A DNA stretch of 64,000 nucleotides, from contig CM053152.1 in the NCBI GenBank assembly GCA_028571685.1, positions 19,600,001 to 19,664,000 of the forward strand. Direction: 5' to 3'. This stretch comes from Heterohyrax brucei. Taxonomy: Eukaryota > Chordata > Mammalia > Hyracoidea > Procaviidae. The notes below the pieces were generated by a model. It was not told where the DNA came from. It saw only the letters and a program-made list of their open reading frames with translations, and made no database searches. Position numbers and translations under genes: made by a program. Of the stretch, positions 34,191 through 45,319 are shown one piece after another (positions within the stretch are counted from its first letter, which is position 1; every line of letters begins with the position of its first letter).

Positions 34191-35318
34191 ATTGCTAAAT
34201 TGTAATACATTTTTTTTCTCTAGTGTCTATTCACTGAACGTGTCCAAAATACAAATAGTTATTGCTGGTATCATTGCCTGGCTCATAGTGTTTCCAGTGG
34301 CATACAAATTTTGTGGGTAAAAAGGACCTGACTCTCTTCATCTATATCTATTATTCAAAAAGCCCTGAAGTGGAGATTACAATACTTATCTCCAGTTTTA
34401 TTGTAGATTGTTCTGCTTCATTGTCAAGCTTCATTGCCAGAATTTAAGTAAAATTTACTGCAAATGAAACAGTTATAAAATTGAAACCAAATAATCCTAA
34501 TGTGAAGGTAATCTTCTAAGGGGGATTAAACAAATAAACAAAAATAACTGAACAAAGCCTCATGTGGAAAATGGATAAAATAGAGACACACTAATGAATT
34601 ATACAGTTTATCATTTGTGCTGGCTTGGTCCAATCCTATCACATTGGAAGCAATCACATTGTTTTTAGTTATTCTGCTCCCTGTATGATCTCATTCCAGC
34701 TCCCAATTCAAGTGCCTATGTTACAAAAGCTACTGTAAACCATCATTGGATCATGACAGAACAGTAAGAGAAGCACAGCCATTCTCTCTTTCTTTGAGTG
34801 AATACTTTAGGCTAGGGTTTTGGCTCATTAGATGTGACAGATTAAGGTGAGTAAACCACAAGGCCTTAGCCATATAGTCCCCTTGTAAGCATAAGCAGAG
34901 AAACTTGTTTCATCAGAGGTTTCAATACAATACCTATCTTAAGAGTCAAACTCATCCAAAGACAGTGAAAGAAAAGCAACTCATTCTCCACTTTTCGTAC
35001 ATCAGTAATCCAGGAAAAAGTAAGAGCCCTTGCAGCCATAAAATATGGCCATATCCTGAAATTTGTCTGTTGCTCTCTATAGGCTAATTTTTTTTGGATT
35101 GATTAATTTAAACCTTGCTGGCAGATTCTAACACAGACAGCTAACAAGGACAGACAGAGAGAAACTGCAAATGTTACAGTTAATATTTTCAAAGCATCAG
35201 ATTATTTCCAGTTAACAGTGTAGAATTAAGGGAAATCAGCCTTGTAAAATGAAATATTTGAAACAAGATAAGGTTTGTTATGTCTTACTGTAAAATAAGT
35301 GTAAAATATTGACTTTCT
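34191..35318. other. Unplaced sequence, no gene recognised
   Basis: AT-rich. No repeat or exon that I can support. Confidence 0.5.
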
Positions 35319-35510
35319 AAGATCATGAGAGAAAATACTTGTGGCGTAGCAGGTTAACTGCTACGTCTGCTAACCAAAAGTTCAGCAGTTCAAACACACC
35401 AAGCAGTCCTTGAAAACTCTGTGGGGCAGATTTACTCAGACCTGTAGGGTTACTATGAGTTGGACCTGACTTGATGGCAGTGGTTTTTTTTTTCAGCAAG
35501 ATCATGAGAG
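35319..35510 (+). repeat. AfroSINE with exact 13-bp target-site duplication
   Basis: The SINE is at 35332-35497 (acttgtggcgtagcaggtta head, aactctgtggggcagattta body, gatggcagtggttttttttt tail). It is flanked by identical aagatcatgagag at 35319-35331 and 35498-35510. The exact duplication implies a comparatively recent insertion. Confidence 0.93.
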
Positions 35511-35514
35511 TGCA

Positions 35515-35890
35515 CGTGCCTGTGATTAAGAACCCATACTTAGGGGCTGAATTTTGAACAATTTGCCTGCTGGATGTTTGATTTTGGGCAATTACTATTT
35601 AACTTTTCTGCAACTAGTTTTCTCATCTATAAGCTGGGCTGTGTGTGCACAGTATCTATTTTAAGCTGCTGAGATTTAGGTGAAATAATGTATGTAAAAT
35701 ATTAAAGCCTATGACAGTCTTTGAAACAATCTTTCATTCAGTAAAAATTTACTGGGTGCCAACTATGGGCCAGTCACTGATGTTAACACTCAGGATATAG
35801 CAATGGACCAAAGAGACAAAAAGATCTGCCTTTGCAGAGTTCACATTTTGTGGCAAGCACTCAGTAAATGTTGGCAATTATAAATAGTGT
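35515..35890 (+). repeat. MIR SINE split by another ancient repeat
   Basis: MIR 5' and core parts lie at 35515-35728 (ggggctgaattttgaac, gattttgggcaattacta, ctagttttctcatctataag, gaaataatgtatgtaaaata). The MIR 3' end (caagcactcagtaaatgttg) lies at 35857-35890. The intervening 35729-35856 is a different old repeat (tttcattcagtaaaaattta, ctgggtgccaactatggg) that also occurs at 54690-54945. Confidence 0.65.
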
Positions 35891-35995
35891 GAAAAATCTA
35901 GTTGATTTTTTCATCATGATTGAAATATGATTTTCAGGAAGCTGAAATTTTATTTACCCGGTACATTGCTCAGAGCCACCACTTATTCATCAGTT

Positions 35996-36417
35996 TGTCT
36001 TGCATATTGCTAAGATGCTGGAAGCTATGCACCAGTATTTGAAACACCATCAAGGTCTTCCATGGTAGACAAGTTTCAGCAGAGCTTCCAAACAAAGACA
36101 AACTAGAAAGGCCAGGCAAACAACTTCAGAAAATTAGTCAGTAAAAAACCTATGGATCCTAACAGAACGTTGTCCAACTCACTTGCTTTGGACATGTCAT
36201 CTAGAGGGATCAATGACTATAGGAAAACATGATAATGGTTGAAGTGGAGGGCCAAGGAAGGCCAGAGGGCTCTTCAGTGAGATGGTAAGAACAATAGTTG
36301 ATATGATTGACTTGAACGTGCTAGGGATTGGAGGGGGTCACAGGAGTGGGCATTGTTTTGTTGTGTTGTACAAAAGGTTGCCATCAGTTAGAGTGTACTT
36401 AACAGCAGCTGTTTATT
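35996..36417 (+). mobile_element. RTE-N: internally deleted, non-autonomous RTE derivative
   Basis: The left part (35996-36176) matches the RTE 5' UTR as seen in reverse at 54120-54300: ttgcatattgctaagatgct, ggtagacaagtttcagcaga, attagtcagtaaaaaaccta. The right part (36177-36417) matches the last 240 bases of the RTE as at 12580-12805: ctttggacatgtcat, gtggagggccaaggaaggc, tcttcagtgagatggtaaga, gttgccatcagttagagtg. The endonuclease and RT are gone. It has the layout of a non-autonomous element that keeps both ends of its LINE. Confidence 0.75.
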
Positions 36418-36980
36418 TCTTTCTCAGAGAATGTGGCTATCTCAGAATTTGTCTGTTTTTCAAAGGAATTCCTTCTCTTCCTCGACATTTTTAATATTGT
36501 ATGATTTGTGATGCCACAGTGGCCAAGGAAATGAAGAACTGAATTGATAGGTCCCAATCATAGTGTCTACAAATCATTTGCAAAGTGAGTAGCCCATGAG
36601 GCATTTAACTGACACCTCTCTGATGGCCACAGTAAAGGAGGAGTCCCTACCAGGACAAGTGATCTATCTGGGTCATTACAGCTGTGGCTTCAGTGTGAAA
36701 TTTGAAACTGCCTGTCCTGAGAACTAGAGACATCTTGTCCTTAATGTGTCTTTGCTGCTGCTGAGTGTTGGGAGCCATTAACAAAGACATTGTTGGTGCT
36801 CCTGCCTGACTGCTTTGGTGCTTGCTGGTTGAAGCTGACTTACCCTGGCTCTGTCTCCACGAATCATGGCATGAAAAGGTGCCAGGTAAAGGAATCCAAC
36901 ACTTGAGCTATTGCTATCTTTTGTCCTGTGGCTAATGGATCAACCAAAGTTGCTGACCTGTCTTCTATACGTTACACTTC
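36418..36980. other. Unplaced sequence, no gene recognised
   Basis: No repeat or exon that I can support. Confidence 0.45.
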
Positions 36981-37067
36981 TCTACCATTAATCTTCACAC
37001 TTAAGATTGCATGCACAGATATGCAAATGAACATGCAATCTTAAACTTGAAAACAATTAATGGTAGA
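36981..37067. repeat. 87-bp imperfect palindrome (hairpin)
   Basis: The outer arms tctaccattaat (36981-36992) and attaatggtaga (37056-37067) are perfect complements. The inner arms ttaagattgcatg (37001-37013) and catgcaatcttaa (37032-37044) are perfect complements too. An asymmetric bulge separates the two stems, and the loop (37014-37031) contains the octamer atgcaaat at 37021-37028. It could be a miniature inverted-repeat element or a structured RNA. No family is recognised. Confidence 0.75.
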
Positions 37068-37074
37068 CACGTGT

Positions 37075-37185
37075 ATCCATGTGGATATAAATACATGCAT
37101 ATATATACATGTATACATAAATAAATCATACATATACGTATGTATACATAAGTAAATTAATGTGTGTATATATACATGTAGACCC
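37075..37185. repeat. AT-rich microsatellite-like tract
   Basis: Irregular ATACAT/GTAT repeats (tgcatatatatacatgtata, catatacgtatgtatacata, gtgtgtatatatacatgta) directly before a SINE. Confidence 0.7.
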
Positions 37186-37189
37186 TTGG

Positions 37190-37358
37190 AGGAGCCCTGG
37201 TAGAGCAGTGGTTAAGAGCTCAGCTGCTAACCCAAAAAGCCAGCAGTTTGAATCAACAAGCCACTGCTTGAAAACCTTATGGGGTAGTTCTACTCTGTCC
37301 TGTAGGGTTGCTGTGAGATGAAATCTACTTCATGGCAATGTGTTTGGGTTTTGTTTTA
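37190..37358 (+). repeat. AfroSINE
   Basis: ggagccctggtagagcagtg, gttaagagctcagctgctaa, ccttatggggtagttctact, ctgtcctgtagggttgctgt, catggcaatgtgtttgggtt. Complete, with a T-rich tail. Confidence 0.92.
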
Positions 37359-38429
37359 TATATGCACATAAGCAAAGTCTATATTAATATGAACTTTAAA
37401 AAAGAAAATCCACATGCGCAGCTTTTAATAATTCCAAAATCACTGACAGCTTTAAAAAAAATGACGAATGAATGAATGAGTAGGACATCTGTAGTGCTGA
37501 AATGTAAGCCAAATAATTATAACATTAGATTATGTTTGGAAATCATTTTCATATTCCAAATTGTCATGTTGAAAAGTTTTAGTTCATAGTTAACAGGTTT
37601 TTTTCTCATTGTCTTTGGTTTGCTAAAGGGATTAAATAAAAAATATTAAGTCATTTTAATGTGGTTTGAACTAGGGCTCTGTGGGAACCTATGTGGTTTC
37701 TTTTAGTTCCATTACAGTTGTTGCCCAAAATTCACAAATTTTGCTCTAATCAAAAGATTCAAGATTTCTCCCATCACATGTTTGCTCAAGCTGGTAATAA
37801 GTTAAAAAATAGACTCATGTCAGCAGTTATATAGATATAAAATCTGATCTAGTTTAAAGATTGGATCAGAAACCCCAAAATAATTGACAGTGGAACATTT
37901 GTAATTTTCATTCCTCCTAAACTTAGAAATTGTTTAAAAATTGGAAGAAAATTTAGAGCTACCTCCTGAAAAAGCAGATAAGTACTTTAGAAGTTTGATT
38001 TGTGCCTCCCTGAATCTTTTTTTTTCTTCTTATTAATAGAAAGCACAAATTACAGCCTTATTTGTGGTCTTCTTTATTACCCGTCTTGTGTCATTATTAC
38101 AACTGGCTCTATGTGTAGTCTCTTTGCAATCAAATGTTTCAACAGGGCTCAAATATATTTTCTATTTTTTACCCTGGTAATAAAATAAGTCTGAGAAATT
38201 ATATTTTTCTAAATTAATTGTTTTCAAAAGCTTCTTTAAATTTAAGTGACCCAGTAGTTAAATTGAAATATTTCAGTGTTAAAGAAAAAGGAAACAGTAC
38301 TTAGTCCAGGAAAACAGTGTTTTTCAGTAAGATACAGAGACATTAATGCTGTGTACTTTGTATGCATTTGCCTCTTAATCTTAAAAGTGAGATGATAGTG
38401 ACCAAGCCATTAGAATAAAGGTTAAAAGG
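37359..38429. other. Unplaced AT-rich sequence, no gene recognised
   Basis: No repeat or exon that I can support. Confidence 0.5.
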
Positions 38430-40098
38430 AGAAGACAGGTAGAGCCAAGATGGCATGGTAGTCAGACACTTTTTGGGATCCCCCTGACAACAAAGACCCA
38501 AAAGAACAAATAAGTCAACCATAGATGGCATTCTAAGATCCCTGAACACTAAAGGGAAAGTTGAGAAATAGGACTGAGTGACAGGGAAGGGAGAGTAGGG
38601 CCCAAATACCAAGGACTGCTCAGATGTGACCCACTAGGAATTGGCTGCAGCAAGAATGGTGAACAGAGCAGTGGCATTCAGAGGGTCTAAAACACTTCTT
38701 CGGGTTAAAGCTCTTTCCCTTTTCCCAGAACACCCCCCTCCCTTCTCTGCACTGCACCCAGCTCCTGTGTCTGACACCACTACCTGAACTGAAAGTAAGA
38801 ATGTATACACATGATTTGAGTCATTCTCCTAGACTCAGAGAGAGGGAACAATTTAACAAGCAGGGAGAAGGGACCAAAAAAAGTCTGCCACCTCCTCTGA
38901 ACAGGAAATTCAGGTCACAAACACTTCTTTCACCTAGGATTAGACAAAGGGAATACATCTTCCACACAGATACTCAGGGACAGCTGTCAGCCCCCTTGCC
39001 TTTCCCAGTGCATGCAGCTAGATATCTGTGCCTACAATAATCACTGTTGTTCATCTAGGACTTCCAGTAAGAGCCTGAACCACATACTTGGTGACAAACA
39101 ACCTAGATACCTATGAGTAATCCATATAAGAAAAGTAATGGACTCCCGAGCTCACATAGCTAGCAATAACTCTAACCATCTGATAACAGGAAGTTAGAAC
39201 TTTAAAGGTAACAATAATCAAACTAATTCACACAACCAGAAAGCAAACATAAAATAAATAAGTACAACGGCTTACTGATGGCTTGGAGACAACAATCAAT
39301 AACAAACCACATAAATAGACAGACCATGATGGCTCCAGAAAGCTCCCAAAACAGAGAATAAAGAAATCTTCCCGATGAAGAGAAATTCCTGTAATTACCA
39401 GGTGTAGAATACAAAAGAATGTAGAATTCTTCAAGATTTCAGGAAGGAGATCAGGCAAAATGAAGTGCAAGATAATGACAGATTGAACAGGCTCCAAGAA
39501 ACCATAGACAAACAGCAAACAGAAATGTTGAAGATTAACAATGAAATTACACAATTAGACAAGTCAATAGAAAGTCAAAGAGACAGGACTGAGTCTATGA
39601 AAGTCAGAATTAGTGAGACTGAGGGTAAAGCATATGACACCAACCTACTTAAGGGCAATTTAGATGAGAACTAAAAAAAATCAAGGAATACTAAGAATTA
39701 TGTAGAACTCCATCAAGAAAAATAATCTATCAGTGACTGTAATACCAGAATGGGGGGAGATAACAGAAAATACAGAGAGAATTGATAGAGATTTTTGACT
39801 GAAATTTTCTTTGATATTATGAAAGATAAAAATACACCTACTTAAGACACTTATCAAATTCCACACAAGTTAGAGCCCAAAATAAAGACACTAAGACATA
39901 TCATAATTAAACTTGCCAAAACTAAAGATAAGGAGACAATTTTAAAAGTGGCTAGAGATAAACATAAGATAATCTACAAAGGATACTCAATAAGATTAAG
40001 CTTGGATGACTCAGTAGAAACCATGAAGGCAAGAAGGCAAAGGGATGACACACATAAAGCCTTTAAGGAAAAAAATCACCAGTCAAGAATTGTATATC
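38430..40098 (+). mobile_element. L1-F (old), 5' UTR and ORF1 part
   Basis: It starts with agccaagatggcatggtag, typical of an L1 5' end, then a 5' UTR of about 900 bases and ORF1 from the ATG near 39326. Coiled-coil heptads are in the frame 39465-39674 (NDRLNRLQETIDKQQ, NNEITQLDKSIESQ). The C-terminal domain is in 39948-40098 (IIYKGYSIRLSLDDS). It is cut at 40098 by a second L1 5' end. The older L1 resumes at 42316. Confidence 0.8.
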
Positions 40099-42315
40099 TG
40101 GGAGGGTGGAGTCAAGATGGTGGACTAGACACAAGTCCCCTTAACTCACCCTGAAAACTAAGGCCAGGACTGATAATTAAACAGAGACTTCTGGACACCC
40201 AGCGAGCCCTAGGACATGGCACAAGGCTGTCATGTTGGACTACATGCCACTGAAACAGAAATTTCTTCTTTTCACTGACCCTCGCCCTTGTTGAATGACT
40301 AGTTCTTACAGACCGAAGATAACTAGTGGCTTTAATTTCTCTCCCTTTTGTTAGCCTGTGGCAGTGATTGGGCTTAAATGGTAGCAAAGTACTGCTACAC
40401 TCCTGATGGGACCAGTGGGTGGAATAGCCACACTCTGAGAGCCTAGCTCTGGATTCTGAGCACCATGGTCCCTCCACCCCTCATTCTGAACCTCTGCCAT
40501 TGATTCGGCTATTTCCAAGTGGGCAGGAGAGCCTCTGTGGGACTCCATCTCGTCCAACTGGAAGGCAGAGCTACCCAAATGGAGACCTGAGTGAGGGCTA
40601 ACTCCCAGGCTAGGAGGCAGTGCCAGCCGGAGGAGCACTTCCCCAGAAGAAAAGCTGTGTTTAGCACAGTTTACCCTTTGTGTAGGGCCTAGCACCTGAT
40701 CACAGCAGGGCAGTAGCCTGTCCATACTTTCAACTAGATCACACCACCTAGAGATGGATATAGAGCTGCCTCCACTGCACATCTGGCAGCCTGGCTGTTT
40801 ATGGAAGCTGTCAGATAGCTTTTACCTTTCAAAGAGATACTACCTAGAGAAATAACTGTGGTGATAGCCTGACAGCATCTCTTTCAATCTTGACTGACCC
40901 ACAATGTAGGGTCAGTTGACAGCCTCCCAGTGACTCCATAAGTAGGGTTGTGTCTTTGCCAGCCAAATGGTGGAGCCTGCTATCACAGAGAATCCACTGG
41001 ACCCAGTTGCTGGAGTACATAGAGGTAATTGGTGATCAACTTCTACTTCAGCTTCTATCAAGGCAACACCAGAGAAACTTAACAATCTCTAGATGCCCAA
41101 AAAGCAATAGACCTTGGCCCTACACTTAAGGAAAAATCCAACCATGGCTCCAGAAACCTTAAGAAACAACCAAAAAACTTCCGAGATGAAGAAGCCTTTC
41201 TGAAACTTTCGGAGATTGAGTACAAAAGAATTATACACAGAGCCCTCCTAGATATTATACAAAATTTAGCAGACCAAAATGAAAAATTAAGCAAGCTGTT
41301 TGAACTGATGGAACACCAGCGTTCTGAAATCCAACAGATCAGTTAAAATCATGTTTAAACATACATTATTAAGGGAGATCATACAGGTAGCCACAAAGCA
41401 CAACAAAGAAGCAACATATCAAAACAAGAAATGCAATACAGGAATCACAACAAACACAAAACCAACGCTGAAAAGGGTGAAAACTCAACCCATAAAGAAG
41501 ACTCTCCCAGAACAGAATAGTAAGAGCAACAGAGAAAACATCAACACAAAAATAAATACAGCAAAATGACAGCACTAAACATACACCTATTAACAATTAC
41601 ATTGAAAGTAAAAGGACTGAATGTTCCAGTAAAGATACAACGAATGACATCTTGGATCAGAAGACATAACCCATCTACATGCTGCTTACAAGAAACTCAC
41701 CTTAGACTTAAAGATATGAACAAACTGAAAATTAAAAGGTGGATTGATATATACCAATCTAACAATATACAAAGACAAATGTGGCAATACCAATCTCAGA
41801 TAAAATAAATTATACTGTAAAAAAAAAAAAGAAGCTCCATAAAGACATGGAAGACCTTACTGGGACAATTAACCTGCTAGACCTTGTTGACATATACAAA
41901 ACTTCCTGTCCATTATGTTGAGTGAAACTAGTCAGTGGCACAAGAACAAACATGGTATGAGACACCTACCTTAAGGACTTCAAAACTGACTCATACAGAA
42001 GAAAAGACTCTTTGATGGCTGCAAGGGAGGGGAGAGAGGGAGGAAGAGGGCTGGTTATAGATTAGATAGTTGATAGAAATTTGGTTAGGTGAAATCAGTG
42101 ACAGCACACATTAGAAAGATCAATTTAACTGGACTTCAACATAACCTGAAAACTCTTCCAACCTTAACCCAATAGGTAAGGACAGAGTGGCATGGGTGGG
42201 TATTCAGGAGCCATACTCTCAAAGGACATCGAGGCCAATTGGTATAACTAGTCTATTGTTAAGAAAGCCCTATCCACCCCACATTGGTGAGTGCATTTGG
42301 GGTCTTAAAAGCTAG
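40099..42315 (+). mobile_element. L1-F2: internally deleted L1 nested in L1-F
   Basis: It starts with gggtggagtcaagatggtgg, like L1-D. It has a 5' UTR of about 1 kb, an ORF1 start (EYKRIIHRALLD near 41220), a jump at 41345 to the inter-ORF leader, an ORF2 start at 41566 (80 codons of endonuclease), a second jump near 41815-41935 to the end of ORF2, and the beginning of the 3' UTR with its G-rich patch (ggaggggagagagggaggaa, 42026-42045). It ends at 42315 inside the 3' UTR without an A tail. Confidence 0.75.
41566..41808 (+). pseudogene. L1-F2 ORF2 N-terminal remnant (80 codons)
   Basis: The start of the L1 endonuclease: LLTITLKVKGLNVPVK with the metal-site Asn region changed (VNGLN to VKGLN), then TCCLQETHLRLKD with the catalytic Glu kept. 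It stops at 41806-41808 and the remaining endonuclease, RT and most of the C-terminus are deleted. Confidence 0.8.
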
Positions 42316-44345
42316 CAGCCAACTTAATTTCATAGACATATACAGGAACCGTCATCCAACATCAGACAAGTATACTTTCTCTTCCAATGCACATGGAACA
42401 TTGTCCAAAATAGAGCACACATTAGGCCATAAAGCAGGCTTTAACAAAATTCAAAGCACTGAAATACTACAAAGCATCCTTTTAGGCCATAAAGTAATGA
42501 AAGTAGAAATCAATAACAGAGACAGCAAGGGGGAAAAAAATAAAAAACTGGAAAATCAGCAGCACTTTAAAAAAACCTACTGGTCTACAGAAGAAACCGA
42601 GGATAAAATAAAGAAACCCACGGAATCAAATGAGAATGAAAACACATCCTGCTAAAACCTTTGTGATGCAGAAAAATGAGGGCTCAGAAGTCAACTTGTT
42701 TCAGTAAATGCACACATCCAGAAAGAAGAAAAGGCCCAAATCAAAGCATTAACCATACTACTCAAACACATAGAAAGACAATGAGAAAAGATGCCCTCAG
42801 CCTTTAGAAGAAAGCAAATAATAAAAATTAAGGCAGAACTAAATCAGTTACAGAACAGGAAAATGATTGAAAGAGTTAACAAAACCAAAAGCTGATTATT
42901 TGAAAATTTCAACAAAATAGATAAACTATTGGCCAAAATGTCAAAAGAAAAGCAGAAGGGAAAGCAAATAACTGAAATAAGAAATGTGGCGGCCAATATC
43001 ACAACAAACCCAGTTGAAATTTCTTTTTTTTGAAAAAAAAAAAAAAAAATTCTGTGAAAACCTAGAGGAAATAGAAAAATTTCTAGAAACACATGACCTA
43101 CCTAAACTAACACAGAGATAGAACAACTAAATAACACATAACAAAAAAAAGAGATAGAAAAGATAATTTAAAAATTCACAGCACGAAAAAATACCCTGTC
43201 CCTGACAGCTTCACTGGAGCATTTTACCAAACTTTTAAAGAAAAGTTAACACAGCTGTTACTAAATTATTTCAGAGCATAGAAAAGGATGGAATACTGCC
43301 AAATTCATTCCATGAAGCTAGCATAATCCTGATACGAAAATCAGGTAAAGACACACCAGAAAAGAAAAATTACAGATTGATATCTCCCATCAGTTTAGAT
43401 GCAAAAATCTTCAACAAAATTCTAGGCAACGGAATTCAACAACATATCAAAACAATAGTTCATCTTGACCAAATGAGATTTATGCCAGGGATGCAGGGAT
43501 AACTCACAATTAGGGTGAAAAAAAAATCAGTGTACTCAACTTGATAAATAAAACTAAAGACAAGAACCATCTGATTTTATGATCTCATGCGGACAGGGCA
43601 TTTGACAAAGTCCAACAGCTATTCATGTTAAAAAGTCTCAGAAAAATAGAAATAGACATTCCTACAAAGCCAGGGGCTAACACCGTCCTAAAAATCAACC
43701 ACTTATGCTCATCCTAAGCCTTCACCAAAAGAGTAAAAGTCCAGATGCTGGGAAAAAAAAAAATTTATATACAATAGATTGATAAATCCTATGTGTCTAA
43801 TCTCTAAAGTCTACAAAATACTAAAAACCTCAAGAACAAAAAGATAGATTACATAATTTCAAAAACTGGCAAAGGCTATGAACAGCTTCTTCACCAGAGA
43901 AGCCATTCATGTGGCTTACAGAAACATGAGGAAGTGCTCACAATCATTAACCATTAGAGAAACCCGAATCAAAAATATAGTGAGATACCATCTTACTCCA
44001 AAGAGGCTGGGACTATCCCACCCCCAACCCCTCCCCCCATAAAACAGTAAGTATTAGAGACCTTGCGGGGAGACTGGAACACCTGTACACTGCTGGTAGG
44101 AATATGAAATGGTACAACTACTTTGGAAACTGATTTGGCACTTTCTTAAAAAGCTAGAAGTAGAAACACCATAAGATCCAGCAATGTGTATCCTAGAGAA
44201 ACATATCCTAGAAAAATAAAGGCTGTCACATGAACAGATACATGAACACTGATTGTTTTTGCAGTACTGTCCACAATAGCGAAAAGATGGACTCAATCTT
44301 GGTGCCCATCAACAGGTTGATGGATAAGCAAACCACATATATATG
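42316..44345 (+). pseudogene. L1-F (old), ORF2 remainder
   Basis: It resumes inside the endonuclease (LNFIDIYRNRHPTSDKYTF, frame 42284-42655, whose first codons belong to L1-F2). It continues through the ORF2 linker (42700-43000) and the RT fingers (gcaaaaatcttcaacaaaat near 43402) to the motif A area near 43600 (gggcatttgacaaagtccaa). It then jumps at about 43680 to the C-terminal region, so RT motif C is deleted. It ends near the ORF2 end at 44340 with no 3' UTR. Confidence 0.8.
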
Positions 44346-44503
44346 GAAACTTGTGACATAGTAGTTTAAGTGCTGTATCTGCTAACCTGGAGGTCAGAGT
44401 AGAGCTACCCAGTAGAATTTCCAAAGAGTGCCTGGCAGATCTGAACTGTTGACCTTTTGGCTAGCAGATGTAGCACTTAACCTGCTATGTCTCCAGGGTT
44501 TCC
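44345..44503. repeat. Palindromic AfroSINE pair (head-only plus, then minus)
   Basis: 44345-44392 is the SINE head in plus orientation (ggaaacttgtgacatagtag, tttaagtgctgtatctgcta). 44393-44503 is SINE sequence in minus orientation from mid-body to head (gtagaatttccaaagagtgc, ttggctagcagatgtagcac, ctccagggtttcc). The two heads are complementary, so the strand can fold into a hairpin of about 45 bp per arm. Confidence 0.8.
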
Positions 44504-45319
44504 ATTCTTTGGAAAAGTGAATACAAAACTATTCTGGCTTAAGGAATCCTAGACCTAATAAATGAGTTCAGCATAATGACAGGGTATAAGATTAACACAG
44601 AAAAATTAGTTGGGTTTCTACACACCAGCAATTAGTAAGATAAAAAGAAATTAATAAAGCAATTCCATTTATAATAGCACCCAAAAGAAAAAAAATAAAC
44701 AAACAAAAAATAAAAAATTTAGGGATAAATTTAATCAAGAAGGTTAAAACTTGTACACTGAAAAGTATAAAACATTTATATAAGAAATTAATGACTTAAA
44801 GAACACTTTGTGTTCCTAGTTAGAAGACAGTATTGTTAAGACTTCAAACATTATCTAAAGTGATCTACAGATTCAGTGCAAGCCCTATCAAAATTCTGGT
44901 AGCCTTTTTTGGCAGATACAGAAACACTGAATCCTAGAATCATTTGGACTTATAAGGTTCTCTGAGTAGTCAAGACAATCTTAAAAAAGAAGAATAAAGT
45001 AGGAGACCTCACACTTTCTGATTTTAAAATGTACTGCAAAGCTACAATAATCAGAAAAATGTAGTGTTGGTATAGGGCTATATACCAATAGACCTAGATG
45101 TGGGAACTAAAACCATAAAATTCTTAAAATGAAACATAAGAGTACTGCTTTGAGATCTAGTCTTCAATAATGAATTCCTAGTCATGACATGAAAAGGCTG
45201 AACAACAAAAGCCAAAAAAGATAAATTGGACTTCCTCAAAATGAAAAACTTGTGCAACAAAGACATTTGTCCACAAAGTGAAGAGGCAACCTACAGATCA
45301 GGAGAAAATATTTGAGAAC
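44504..45319 (+). mobile_element. L1-G: old L1 ORF2 segment (first part)
   Basis: Reads ORF2 sequence downstream of RT motif C: gagttcagcataatgacagg, tataagattaacacagaaaa, ttagggataaatttaatcaa, then acctcacactttctgatttt near 45005. Diverged and full of stops. It resembles older mammalian L1M types more than L1-D or L1-E. Interrupted by an LTR at 45320. Confidence 0.7.

Noticed and set aside
36282..36494. 70-codon frame as a coding gene
   Set aside because: Most of it lies in the 3' end of the deleted RTE derivative.
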